In this document: piece by piece, positions 44,642-56,560 of the stretch
Numbering within the stretch: the first letter of the stretch is position 1
Layout of the letters: each line of letters opens with the position of its first letter
From: Stropharia rugosoannulata
Lineage: Eukaryota; Basidiomycota; Agaricomycetes; Agaricales; Strophariaceae
Reading direction: 5' to 3'
DNA length: 64,000 nucleotides
Assembly: GCA_028532985.1 (NCBI GenBank)
Contig: JANCIK010000011.1
Coordinates: 558,001-622,000 of the forward strand
Notes under the pieces: model-generated
The model's input: the letters and a program-made list of their open reading frames with translations, nothing else
Told to the model about the DNA's origin: nothing
Databases searched by the model: none
Program-made: the position numbers and the translations under genes

Positions 44642-47600
44642 TCATTGCCTTGCCAAAAGTTGCGAAACCTCCTTAGGTTCCTCAATGAAGATATCATCCA
44701 CATCTCTCCACGGCTTGTTGCCCCCCTCCGACCATACGCGCTCACGCTCCTTCCAGTACTCCAAGGAATAATCGCTGGCGCGCGCCGGTGACCATACACG
44801 CTCGCCCGTATCCCCGTCCGTCTCCGCAGAGAACCACCGCGGCCTGTGAGGCGCCATTTTGCCCTCCTCCCGCGCACGGCGGATAGCACGCTGCTTCTCT
44901 TCTTGCTCCTGCTTAAGACCATTCGCAAGCTCGTATTTGCCCAGCTCAAACGCCCGTTGGTCGGGCCGGAGCCTGCAATCCGTGGGCGCGAGGTACGGAC
45001 GCAGCTTGTCTTGTGGGCAGTCGTTCAGCGTTATGGCGAATGGCGTCAGGTTGAACGGTGAGCCTGTCGGCTTCTCCGAATTTTTCCAAAGGAGGATGTA
45101 CTCGGGCAAGACAGATGGTGAGTCGGGGCCTTTGACGCTTACGTCGGGATGCAGCTGTGCACCTCCGGCACCTGCCCGCTTTGCTACCAGCTGTGAATTC
45201 CAACGGCCAGCGATTTCATATGCAACGTGGCCCATGGAATCGATGACGTGACCAGAAATCTCGTAGGCGTCTTTACCCCTCCATCCTCGGGGCTTGAAAG
45301 TGAGAATACATTGATCGCCGGTACGATGATTCGTGATCTGGTATTATCATTAGTCTAATGCCGTCGTTCAGTACAAGTCATGAACCAAGCACTTACAACC
45401 ATGTCCCCGTAGTGATCAATCGTCGGGGAACCAAGAATGAAGCCAGACACGTTCGTCGTGACTTTCTTCCACGTGTAATGTTCTACGACCTTGCCCTTCG
45501 CAGTCCTGTCTTGCGCTTTGGGATAATCAGGCGCGACTTCTTCGGGGAGCAGCAATTCCGCATGGGCAACGCCTGTAGGCCTGATCTCAAACGATTTACC
45601 CATGAACTTATTTTGGGCGTCGACCTAACAAGACAGCGCATCAGCTATATATATATATATAGCTGGCAAATCACAACAACCGAACTCACCTCCCCATAAT
45701 AATGCCAATACGGCGACTCTGCCCAACAGGCTGAAATAGGTGGATGGTGGCTAACTTGCTCTGACACATAACGGTACTGACGGTCTGGCCTTACGTACTC
45801 GAACGTTTCGCTCTGCGAAGGCGCCACATATCAGCGCGACTTAAGCGTATTCGGGAGTCATGGACACTTACAAGCATGGGGTTGAATGGCTTTGCAATAC
45901 GACCGATAGTGGACGAATAATTGGACATGGCAAATGCTGCAACGAAGGCGATCCGACGTAGAGGATCCCGCTCACGAGCGGCCACATCGACTAATACAAA
46001 TTCATTAGTTCATATTGCATATGCAACAATTGATAGACGACTTACGACACTCCGAAAATTCCATATCCTCAGCCTGACACATTTCAGTTCAGCCGATACA
46101 CAAAATAAGAAGTTCAAAGGGCACTTACCATACGTTGGAGCATACTCGTGGGCTCATTGAAAAATACTGGGAAGCTGATTTTGGTCAGATCTTTGCCAAT
46201 GCTATGCTTTAGCACACTCCATAAGCTTGTGCTCGGCCGCTGGTCGCTTCCAATAGCCAGGCGTGTACGTAGGTGGTTGTACGCCTCGTATGGCGCGACG
46301 TTGATATCGGGAGCGAGAGGTGTGCGAATACTAGGCATACGAATGACCGAACGAGCGAGAGAGGTAGGCGGGGGAGACTTTCCGCCGGGGCTGGTAGGGC
46401 TGAGAATTTCATCGTGCACCAGTAGACTAGGCAAGTTATTCGACTCGATCGCGTCGAAGAACTCATCTTCCTCGTCTGTGTCATCGTCATCGTCCTCCTC
46501 ATATTTGGGTCCTGAAACGCGTCGTACAGGTGTGACATTGTGGGATTGGACGGAATTCACAACAAGTGTGTCGTCCGTTGCACTGCGTGCGGGAGCTTTG
46601 CGTTGCAGGGGTGACGGCACAGGCGAGATTATTGAGGTATCAGAGAGTCCCGAACCTGATGGAGTGTGCGATGTTGGTATAGGGGGTATGGGAATGGTAC
46701 TTGCCCTAGGCGTTGTGACAACTGCGGTCGGCGGTGGGGAACCAGGCGACTCCTCCGGGACGGACGAAGGGAGCTGCCCGAAAGAAGATGAACTAGAATC
46801 TGGCAGGCCCAGCATAGACGGTCTCCTTCGCTCAGATGATGTAAACGAACTAGCAACGCTGGGGGCGAATATTCTGCTACCCCGCTTTCTACTTCTTGTG
46901 CGCAGCTCCTGTTCCAGTGCTTCGCCCTCTTGAACAACGACCGCCAGACTTTCCTCCCAGAAACGCTGTCGAGTACGCTCCCGCTTTAGCTTCTGCGCCC
47001 ACCACTGCTCGCGCTCCCTGGTCATCTGCAGGTACTCACCAAGGAGCTCCCGCGTTGTTGTGAGTGACGCCTTAAGTGCGACGTGTGTGTCGCGCGAGCG
47101 CTGGGATGCGTCGTCGGAGAGCCGTAGATTGGAGAGCAGCTGTGCAGTGAGATCAAGTTGTGCGGCTGCCGCATTTCCTTGCAGGTCAAAATTTGGATGA
47201 GGCGGGACCTGCGCACCGGATCCCGAGGAGGCCGAGTCTTCGTCTTCAGCTTCGCCAGCGTCAGTCTCCACGCCTGTGAGCACGTTTCCAGAGGCTGACG
47301 AGGGACCTCCCTGGTTACTTTGCATACTGGGAGTGCTTTGTACTGGCGTGATGTCGGCATGTGAAGAGTCGGCAGTGGACTTGCGAGGGAGGGTATCACT
47401 GGGCAGAGTGCTCTTGCGGCGCATTCTGAAGCTTGACGCCAACGACGATGGGCCTCGGAAACTTGAGTCGCTTTCTCCACTGATACGCCGACTTTCTTTG
47501 GAGCGAGACGAGTTGGTCATAGATGATGCATCACTTTCCATGCCGTCACGGTGTTTGTACCATTCAATGCTCTTTGCTATGGCCTCTGTCCACCGATGAG

Positions 47601-48978
47601 CTTCGACTGGATGGTTGGCTTTCATGTACCATTTCTGTGTACCGGAATGGCTGTGAGGAATGGAATGCACTTCAAAACGGGTACGCTCGCCAAGATGCAA
47701 AACAGCGTTCTTCATTGATATTGACCCACGGCTGGCAATAGCTTCATCATCCTGGTGTCGGTAGTCTACATGATGGACAGTCAGTTTCGGTGACAATGGG
47801 GAGGTAATACATTACTTACAAGAAAGGACGCCATTCTTGAGGACGAACCATCGAGTATTGTATCCTTTGGCAACGTTGGTATACTTATTCAAATAGCCTT
47901 TGAGTACCGGGGGCTCCGTAACAGGTGTTTGACTGGTGATCAGCGTTTTATCGTGATTGGCAACTACACTTGACAATCAAAAAAAAGTCGGAGCATACAG
48001 AAATATAACGCACATTGACGAAGGAATACCCTAACCCGATCATCTTTCCCGCCGCCTTCATATGCCATCTTTCCCTTCCGGTTCCGCACAAACACGTCAG
48101 CCCCCGCGCGCACTGCCAATTCTATCAAACGGAGGTCTTTCCTCCGAGCGGCTTCGTGGAGCAGGGATGTACCCGTGTCTTCGTCGAGGTAGGACAGATC
48201 AATAAACTTGACTCTTGGAGACTCGAGGAGTTGGATCATGGCCGGCGGAGGCTGGCTGTCTGCGGGTGACAAAATGTAACTATGCAAAAGAGATCGGTAT
48301 GAGGCATTGAGAAAATGCCGCGAGTCTAGAGAAATATCAGATAGGCAGCGGGCAGTAGCGGAGTGTAAAGGCTTGCATACCATCGATGGCGCGTATGACG
48401 TCTTTCCCCCGTGCCACTTCCCGACAGGTCTTCCCGTGGCTATCCCGTATACTGTCGTCAATATGCTCCTGTTCCAGTAGCAAATTCACGATATCGAGCC
48501 TCCCCAGAGATGCAGCGAGATGCAGTGGCGTCGTTCCCGACCCCGGTGGGTGGATGCCGTTGGGCGAAATGGCGCGGTGGGCGAGCAGCAAAGCAACAGT
48601 TTGGACTGGCGCAATTATACTTTAGATAAAATCCAAGTAATTCATCCAATACACTGACCTGATCCACAGCGGACTGCCAGATGTAGCGCAGCTGCCCCGG
48701 TGTCAATGTCGCCGTCCACGGATTTCCTCCTGTCTTTGCCTATTTCTGCAAGAAATGTGTGGATAACTGCTGGGTCGCCTACATATATGGGTGATGATCA
48801 ATAGGTTATCCATATGAGAGCCCTGCACCAACTCACCATTACGTAGCGCGGTCAACAGTTTGACCTGGTAAAGTGGCTCAACTGCTAAATATGAGCCTCG
48901 GTAGCGCATATTGTCTTTCCGTGAACGCCTACCATTAGGCCCCAGGACGTTGGGTGAGGTCAGCCCCCCTGTAGACAT
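44642..48978 (-). CDS. OSH1: OSH1-like oxysterol-binding protein (ankyrin-PH-FFAT-ORD)
   Basis: A 1257-residue lipid-transfer protein with the full Osh1/Osh2 layout. Exons are 48837-48978, 48659-48778, 48381-48605, 48014-48325, 47820-47963, 46129-47765, 46046-46073, 45872-45990, 45690-45812, 45397-45624 and 44642-45337. Ankyrin repeats fill about residues 45-245 ([51 protein letters not shown]). A PH domain follows ([20 protein letters not shown] to [16 protein letters not shown]), then a Ser-rich linker and a coiled coil (about 515-610). The FFAT motif is EFFDAIE (749-755) after an acidic run. The C-terminal sterol-binding domain carries EQVSHHPP (927-934) and FNPML. It exchanges sterol and phosphoinositide at membrane contacts. 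Exon 7 is only 28 nt. The gene converges with the HET gene 200 bases away. Confidence 0.95.
45642..45665. repeat. AT-dinucleotide palindrome in an OSH1 intron
   Basis: A run of TA repeats bounded by CAGC and GCTG forms a perfect 24-base palindrome inside the ninth intron of the oxysterol-binding protein gene. It is a simple-sequence tract without evident role. Confidence 0.7.
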
Positions 48979-49868
48979 GGAAGAAGATACCAGGAAGAAG
49001 CGTAGAATGGTGAATGTGGTTTGGAAGCAAGCTGTGGTGAATGTGGAAGGAATGTCTGAGCATCCGTTTTTGGGGAAGTCTCCCACGCAAGCATTACAAA
49101 GTTACTGATCAATAACATTAATAGCCTTGTTAGCGAACTAGATACTTGTGTATAAGTAAATTGAAATTTCTCACAGCCGTTACGGTTCAAGTAAAGTATC
49201 TTCTTTGTGACCATTCAAAAGAAAACGACTTAACGAGTGAAGTACTTCTGACTCTAGAAAGAATGGAAAAATACTCCTTCTGCCTACCACAGCGCTCAGC
49301 AGTTGTTCCAGATCTAGAACGCATCATTGTCTGCGGGGAACACTACCCTGTTCAAACCCCGTTCCTCAAATGTCCTGCTGCGGCGAAGTAATGTTTATAA
49401 GTAATATCATGCAAGTCTGGTAAAGAAAAGAGGGGCAGTGTAAAGTGGCATGATTGAGTTAACTCCGGGCTGCTCACTGCATCGTCCAAGTACTTTGATA
49501 CTGTCAGCGCTCCGGCGGTGCGCAGCACGCACCGCCTCCATGCAAGAATGTACAATACTCCACAACGTTATGTCAAGGTCTTCCGACCTAAAAGTTTCTG
49601 CGTTCAATGAGAATTTTCGCCCCGCCACTTTTGGCAAGACCCGGGACAATCCAAATCGTCCAAAAAACTTCGTCAAGCCGGGTTTTTTAAAGCTTAAGCC
49701 AGTTTTTGGAGGTATGGTCTCAGCCATTTAAAAAAATTCTTCGTCAAACTGGGCTTGGGACACGGGACAAAGCACCGATTTCGTTCACGTACGTGGCCCT
49801 TGGGACATGGGACGGACGAACCATTCAAAATGGTACAGTATTCAAATATTCAAAGTCAAAGTCGACAA
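48979..49868. other. Intergenic region between OSH1-like gene and P450 O
   Basis: I find no gene. Open stretches at 49407-49731 on both strands have no motif. Short related runs (GGGACACGGGACAAAG, GGGACATGGGACGGAC) at 49760-49815 hint at a minor local repeat. Confidence 0.45.
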
Positions 49869-49882
49869 TCTATAAATAGAAC
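49869..49882. promoter_or_regulatory. Conserved TCTATAAATAGAAC downstream of P450 O
   Basis: The 14-base string stands 50 bases past the stop of P450 O. It recurs at the same side of P450 P (52979) and of the P450 relic (56561). It looks like a TATA element facing plus, away from the P450s' own promoters. Confidence 0.45.
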
Positions 49883-49931
49883 CCGTCACAAAAGTTCGAA
49901 CACCTCGCCTTCCATTCTCTCGTGTACCAGG

Positions 49932-52028
49932 CTACATTGCCTGGTCGACAGCCTCAGACAACAAAGAAGAGGATTTTATGGAACGAGGTGTCATCTCTAT
50001 AGAAAAATCCTCCGGGAAGCTACGGAGCAGAGTCAAGGCCGGTCGCGCGGATGGGCGTAGAGTAATCGGGATGACTCACCTAATTGTGCCTGTGGTATAG
50101 GCGTACTGGGGAAGCACCACTTCTCCCAAGTCATTCTTCGCGGGAAGAATATGACAAGTCGTAAGCGTTGTTGCAATCGTCGCAAAGAGCGTACCCTCTG
50201 CAAAATGTTTGCCGGGACAGAGCCTTCGACCGAATCCGAATGCAAGGTCGATAATCTTGGCTGCCCCGACGTCATCGCTCGTGAAGCGTTCCGGCCTAAA
50301 TTCCATGGGATATTCGTATACCTCGGGATCATGCAGCATATGCCTAAACATACGATATTAATCTGCGGAAGCGGCTTTTTTGTATGAGAACCATTCTTTA
50401 GAACTTGCGCACCAAATGTTGGCGAGAACAATAGTTCCTTTCCTGAAATGATATCCCTCATATACATCGTCCTGGCTTAGCGCATGGGGAATACCTAAAA
50501 TAGAGTAGGTACAAAGCTTCAACATATTTTCACGAAACCAATATGATGCGTTGAAGGATTTACCGAGTGGGCCAATGCACGCCCATCGCAGCAATTCAAC
50601 CATAATGCTGCGGATGTATGGCAAATTATGCTGGTCACTGATCCGTGGTAGGCGTTCATTCCCGAGAACAGCGTCGAGTTCTGCATGCGCCTTCTTCTGC
50701 ACTTCGGGATGGAGGACCATCGCCATGAAGAAACTTAATATCGCTGACGCACTCTGAACACCCCACCGGTAAACAACAGTCTATTACCCGAAGTAGGTCT
50801 GCCAATTCGGACACTCACTGTATCCAGACCACCTCCTAGGGTGCCAACAGCCGCCCATATGAGGTTGTCCGGGTCCTTCTCTTGCGAAGACAGGCTCTGT
50901 TCGCTTTCCTGGATCATATTTCCGACTAAATTTGGCATACGAGCTTTGCCATTATCCTAGATAAAATTCAATTAAATCTGAGCATTCAGCGTTACAAGCG
51001 CTGTTGGGCCTCGTACGCACAAGATTGTCTCTGCACCATTCATATGTTTCCCGAGCAGTATTCGTTACTGTTACCCTCCATCCCTCGGCTAGGTCAAGAA
51101 ACCCCGACCCGGGCATCCAGCGAGGTATATGGCGCACTGGAACGTACTGAGTCTGCGTCATCTCCTCATATTATGCATAAGGACTTACAGGACGGGATCA
51201 CGTCAACCAAAAAATTGCCTGGGTTCGCCGTCTTATTGAATATATTCATCATCTCCATAGATTCCTGCATCATCTTGTCGGTTTTCGACTTGACAGTATA
51301 CCCATAGATAACGCGCAATGTTATCGCTGAAATGCGACTAATGACTATAATGGCGTGTCAAAGATTGGAAGTCTAAGGAGAAGCTTACAGGTGAACCTCT
51401 GACGATAACGAGCCTGGATTTTGAAGCAGGTCACTCAGAAGACTGGCTGCTTGTCGTTCTTGTAGCGCATGGTATTGAGAGACTTTCGACACGCCAAATG
51501 CTGACGACACCATCTTCCTTTGCTTTCGGAATCTGTCGTTGTAATTCTGCATCGCATAGGCTGGTCCAAAGCCTACACTGTCTCCGGTATTCAACCCAAC
51601 TTAGCAAAAACAGACGGCAACCAACTCGGCGGAAGAGAAACTGACAGTTGCCCACACATCACCTGTCAATGAAAGTAAGTATCTCAGCAGAGAAGCATCA
51701 GAATTCTGAGCAGGCCACTTACCGAGACAGGCCGATCCGAATAGATTGTCGAGCGTTTGTCCAGTAAGTCCTTTGCAACTTTTGGGGAATTTATCACCAC
51801 GATAGACTGTCCCAGAATGTCCAGATAGACGAGATCACCAAATTTCTTGTACCATTGCGAGAACACTATCCAAGGTGTATTTACTGGCATTTGGTGCGCG
51901 TTCCCAATAATTGGCAGGGCCCCGGGACCTGGGGGAAGGTGCTTCCGTGTTTGCTTACTCCTCAAGTAATACAGTGCCACGAATACGCTGATTAACAGAA
52001 GGAAGTCTGGGGACGATATGAGGGCCAT
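49932..52028 (-). CDS. Cytochrome P450, copy O
   Basis: This 512-residue P450 has 10 exons: 51723-52028, 51646-51662 (17 nt), 51389-51577, 51189-51337, 51021-51136, 50819-50956, 50564-50753, 50413-50494, 50080-50343 and 49932-50019. It starts with an anchor (LLLISVFVALYYL) and LPPGPGALPIIGN. The oxygen helix is GTLGGGLDTSAS, ExxR is VELLR (E358-R361), the PERF box is RPERF and the heme loop FGFGRRLCPGKH (Cys438). Exons 3-5 and 7-9 have exactly the sizes of their counterparts in P450 P, so the two are sister genes. O lacks P's first intron, which makes its first exon 306 nt. The last exon continues SFPEDFSIEMTPRS in place of the usual IxPR tail. The substrate is unknown. Confidence 0.93.
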
Positions 52029-52096
52029 AAGTTATCATAAGCCACACGGAAGGGGAGTTGAGCATTGAGGACTGCGTAGCAGCTATGTCTGGCGGA

Positions 52097-52103
52097 TTTA
52101 TAG
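52097..52103 (-). promoter_or_regulatory. TATA box of P450 O
   Basis: The minus strand reads CTATAAA about 70 bases upstream of the ATG at 52028. Confidence 0.5.
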
Positions 52104-52978
52104 TGGACAGTGATAGTGACAAACCCAAACCAGGGACATGCATACTTATGTCACAACCGAAACTAGTCAATTTACATCATATACCTTGCCAGACGGAATA
52201 TGCCATTTTGCGTAGCCGTTCGTCTATTCGGCTGCACCGGAAAAGTCCGTGAAACGCTTACATATTTGTTTATTCCCGTCGCAGTTAACCCACAAATGCA
52301 TTTCCAATTGGCAATCATTACAGCCCTCATCAAGAAATCAAACGCAGTCGTCCGCCGTCTATCGCTCAGGTACTCGATAAATCGCCGACAAATTAGCACA
52401 GTTCTCGCTCTTTCTCGCATTGCTTTTCGTCTCTTTATCGTTCTTTCTCCCCCATTGATTACCCGGGCCTGACCCAGGCAAACATGTACGACATAATTTT
52501 CAACACTTGTCTAATGCCTAATCTACTTATGTTATAGTAATCATTGTTCCTTCTTGGAACTCATATCTCCTCTCTAACGACATACACCACACACTGCCGC
52601 ATACGCCTTCCCACTGTATCGTTGAACTCTTTACAAATATGTTCTCGCCCTGTCTCTCTACTCCGAACCCTGTTTCTTACAGGCTGAGGAATATAGCACC
52701 GTTCATCTCATAACATATTATAACTTGCTTATAACACTTTATTTTGATGATGACAAATAACGGACGCTTCGTGAAACTGCCACATTCAAATAGCGACAAT
52801 TATAACTAATTTAATAAAAAATGGTTTACAATGTTGCTGCTTGTAAGCTTGCCCCTTGATCAACAATCAGCAAGGCTCTATCGCCGAAGGCGACCTTTCA
52901 TTGACCATCGTCAGTCGAGAACAGTACAGGCTAGTACAGGTACATAATAGGCGAGAAGTTGAAATGTTCAGGCACATG
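52104..52978. other. Intergenic region between P450 O and P450 P
   Basis: I see no gene. Open stretches at 52200-52472 lack motifs. A CT-rich tract runs through about 52390-52670. Confidence 0.45.
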
Positions 52979-52992
52979 TCTATAAATAGAAC
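52979..52992. promoter_or_regulatory. Conserved TCTATAAATAGAAC downstream of P450 P
   Basis: This is an exact copy of the 14-base string also found after P450 O, here 63 bases past the P450 P stop. The flanking bases (GCAGATCAGTT) resemble those at the copy beside the relic at 56561. Confidence 0.45.
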
Positions 52993-53054
52993 GCAGATCA
53001 GTTCAAAACGACAATGCAGTACACAGGCGAGGAGCACTCACTTTATTCTAAAAG

Positions 53055-55208
53055 CTACATTAGGACTTCTTCCTTGTTAGACGCTTCAAATAGTAGGTCA
53101 TACGCCCTGGGAAAGCGAGGTCTTATTACTACGGAAAATTCTTTGGGAAAACTGAACAAGAATTATTAAGCGCCCACTGGTACATGCGATCTGACAGGTT
53201 CAACAACTCACGATATCGGGGTCGAGGTATACTCGTACTTCGGCAGAACATCCTCCCCTTTCTCACTTTTTGTGGGTACAATATTGCATGTTGCCAACGT
53301 CGTTGCAATTGTTGTGAATAGAGTACCCTCAATAAAGTACCTTCCCGGACACGCGCGCCGACCAAAGCCGAAGACAATGTCAAGAACTTTGGCTGCCTCT
53401 ACATCGTTGAAGTAAAAGCGCTCCGGTTTAAATTCCAATGGAGCTTCATATACCTCCGAGTCATGTAGCATGTGCCTTACGGAACAAAACAACTTCTATA
53501 TGAGGATTTTGTGGTGTGATTTATGGTAGACGCACCAAATATTCGGAAGAATAATTGTTCCCTTTCTAATATGGTAGCCTTCGTAGATGTCGTCTTCGTT
53601 GAGTGCGTGCGGTACAGCTATCGTAAATTAGAGGTGAGTTTACTCTGAATATTTATCAATACCACGTCGCAAATACTCACCAAGCGGAGCAACGCATGCC
53701 CAGCGCAACAGCTCGATGAGGATACTGCGAATATATGGCAGTTTACCTTGGTCTTTATTAACCGGAAGGCGTTCATTTCCAACTACTGTATCCAGTTCTG
53801 CCTGAGCCTTTTTCTGTACCTCTGGGTTGAGTACCATTGCCATGAAAAAGCTCAGGATAACCGATACACTCTGACTCTAAGCGTTAAGCGGCATGATCTA
53901 CCAGCAATTCAACTTATCACCTACGGTGTCTAAGCCACCCCCCATTGTTGTGGCTGCTGTCCAGATAATGTTGTCTACTAGTTCGGTATCCTCCTTTGCC
54001 TGAGGTTGATCCTGCTGCTCTTCGATCATATTTCCGACGAAGTTTGGCAGATACATTTTACCGTTATCCTGGAGAAGAAAAAATCAGTTAGACGTCATAA
54101 CCTTGTATTTAAGGCTCACATATACTTACAACGTTTGCGTTGCACCATTCGTACATGCCATGAACAGTTTTCATCACTTGGGCCCTCCAGATATCAGCGA
54201 GCTTGAGAAACCCTGAGCCTGGTATCCATCTGGGTAAGTACCTCACTAAAAATCAATTATAAGAATTAAAGTTCTATCTTTTTGAGTGCTTGCTGAGACT
54301 TACAGGAAGGAATTGAATCCACCAAGAAGTTCCCTGGTCTTGCTGTCTGATTAAATATTTTCATCATCTCCATAACGTCGAGTACCAGAGGATCCGCCTT
54401 CGAATCGACATTATACCCGTAGTTAATACGCATGACTACATACGAGATTCGACTGACCACTTCAACTGCGGTTCTTGCTCTTACAGACTGACAAATGACT
54501 TACTGATGTACTACAGGAAAAAGCGCAGTGGGATTTTGAATCAGCTCGTGTAGAAGCGTAGCGGCTTGTCGCTCCTGTAGTGCATAGTATCGAGAGACCT
54601 TTGCTGCTCCGAGCACAGACGACGCCATCTTCCTCTGCTTTCGAAAACCTTCGTCGTAGTTTCTCATCACATACGCTGAGTTAAATCCAACACTTAAAGA
54701 TACCCATTTTTTGTGATTAGTATTATAGTTCTCGATATAACGTAATTCGGTCAAGGCTTTGAGGCTTACAGTTGCCCACACATGATCTGGTGCGACCCAT
54801 GAGGAGGTTATCCATTATTATTTGTAGAATAACTTACCAAGGCAGGCCGATCCGAGTACTTTGTTGACCTTTTCTCAAGCAGGTCTTTGGCGACTTTGGG
54901 AGAGTTAATCACCAAGATGGGCTGCCCGACAATATTGAGATAGATGACATCTCCTATAAATGTTGCCATTTAGTCAATAGAGAAGCAGGGTAAAGTCAAG
55001 TAAGGCTACCATATATTTTGCACCATTTAGAAAATGCTTCCCACTGCGGAATCTCTCTCGGCATCTGATGCGCATTCCCGATAATTGGCAGTGGTCGTGG
55101 GCCTGGAGGCAATGTCTTCCTTGAGCGTTTATATTCCAATAGCCAATGTGTCAAAATTAAGGGTATATACAACAGCGAGATGGATAGGAAGAGTGCCATA
55201 TCCAACAA
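53055..55208 (-). CDS. Cytochrome P450, copy P
   Basis: This 520-residue sister of P450 O has 11 exons: 55010-55208, 54838-54953, 54770-54786 (17 nt), 54504-54692, 54304-54452, 54130-54245, 53925-54068, 53681-53870, 53536-53617, 53212-53475 and 53055-53151. It has the anchor LSISLLYIPLILTHWLL, hinge LPPGPRPLPIIGN and YSDRPAL, then a micro-exon encoding IMCGQL. The oxygen helix is TTMGGGLDTSVS, ExxR IELLR (E363-R366), KPERF, and heme loop FGFGRRACPGRYF (Cys443). It is a likely ER-bound monooxygenase with unknown substrate. Its first intron, after KIYG, is missing in P450 O. A rearranged relic of the same gene lies 1.3 kb upstream, so this spot has been duplicated more than once. Confidence 0.93.
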
Positions 55209-55271
55209 TCACCAAGTCAGGTCAGGCGATAGATGAAGCACTTGCAGTTAATATGGACTTGCAGACACATA

Positions 55272-55278
55272 TTTATAG
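55272..55278 (-). promoter_or_regulatory. TATA box of P450 P
   Basis: The minus strand reads CTATAAA 64 bases upstream of the ATG at 55208. Confidence 0.5.
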
Positions 55279-56274
55279 CTATTGTGGCGCAGATCACAGG
55301 GCATGCAGTAGACAGCTATCGCGTCGAATCATTCTGCATCTACCTCAGGCTGACGTGCGAGAAGTGGCTAACGCTGATTCTGGTGGGGCTATTGAGGCTC
55401 TCCACATAGCTATCATTTCAATGTATTTTCTATCGACGAAGCTGCCTGAAAGCTGTACTAAATGAGCTATATGAAAAGAAGTCAGGACTAACAGTGATTT
55501 CACTTTGCATACCAGTTTTTCCAGGGCTTATGCCAAGATCCCAGGAACCCTACTAGTAGTAAGTAGCCAACGACACCTTTGTGCAGTTCGTGCCCTCATA
55601 CCGCAAAGAGCCGGAGAGACATTAATTGTTTCTGCAGAAGGGCATATGGATAATACTTATCTGTGCTGAGTGCCGTTGGCTAAAATGAGATTGGATCAAG
55701 TACTAGTTCCATTCACCTCCTCACAATGTGCGCCCCAGACCTTTCCTATTGGGTTTGGGGTTGAAGTCGGAAGGCAGTGGGAACAATTTGATTTAATTAA
55801 AACACTGCGCCCCGAGACCTGGCATGAATTAAAGTTACGGCCGATAATCACGCTCTTTTTGGCGGTGATCCCCATCCTCTTTGGCAATCAAATAATTCGT
55901 CATGAAGTACCTGTGAAGAAAGATGCTGCAGGTGCTCACCGCTATCGTATAATACACAGCTCCGGCAGACGGAACTAAAGTCGTTGAAATCCCGCGATCC
56001 ATGCTCGACGCAACGGCACGTTGGAAAGGAGAGCAAATTGATTTCGCAAATTGTTCAGAAACTGTACAGCTCCCTCCACGGGGTCCGTAAGTAGAGTCGT
56101 GCTGTGCATGACGTAGCATGCGCATGTGCAAGGATTGTGTAATGACAAGCTATGTCAAAGCTATGTAATTGTTCAATAATCCGTTGGGACAACGATTCCT
56201 TTAGATGGATGGACATGACACTCATAGGTGCGCATGTAGCCAGACTGTCGCTCTAAACGTACACTTACCATTAC
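55279..56274. other. Intergenic region, no gene recognised
   Basis: Overlapping open stretches on both strands at 55670-56131 carry no recognisable motif and could not be joined to other exons. Nothing else is supportable. Confidence 0.4.
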
Positions 56275-56405
56275 TAGCTTATCAGCGATACCGACCGCCG
56301 GTGCTGTGTACCGAGCAAATCGCATGCCTAAAGGGCCTATCGTTATAGGAAACTCCTGGTTAGGCCAGGGTTAAGCGCCCAGCCTGATGTCATGTGATTC
56401 TCTCA
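56275..56405 (+). pseudogene. Fragment of a P450 K/Q-like exon
   Basis: The sequence from TATCAGCGATACC to GTTAAGCGCCCAGCCTGATG matches exon 10 and the start of intron 10 of P450 K (24450-24560), coding for the CHRLPKG..VIGNSW region in the functional genes. Substitutions and an insertion of about ten bases have broken it. The rest of that P450 is not nearby on this strand, so it is a short relic left of P450 Q. Confidence 0.75.
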
Positions 56406-56560
56406 CTGACACTCTGAATCGGCAGCTTTCATTGGGGTCATAAACCCCGTTGCTCTGATTCTCGTGACCATGAGCGAGTGCAAGTACTTAAACATGGCAG
56501 CAGCCACACTTGTGCTCATACAAGTAGATTAATTGATTCTGAGTGCTCTCATTACTCATG

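Noticed and set aside
44859..45251. Plus-strand ORF opposite the end of the OSH1-like gene
   Set aside because: It is a shadow of the conserved C-terminal part of the oxysterol-binding domain.
45642..45665. TA-repeat palindrome as a possible regulatory element
   Set aside because: It is simple-sequence DNA inside an intron, with no other support.
46148..46933. Long plus-strand ORF (261 codons) rich in Ser/Gly
   Set aside because: It is fully antisense to the largest exon of the OSH1-like gene, whose FFAT, linker and coiled-coil sequence is clearly coding on the other strand.
55670..56131. Overlapping ORFs on both strands
   Set aside because: No motif, no joinable exons and no codon signal that favours either strand.
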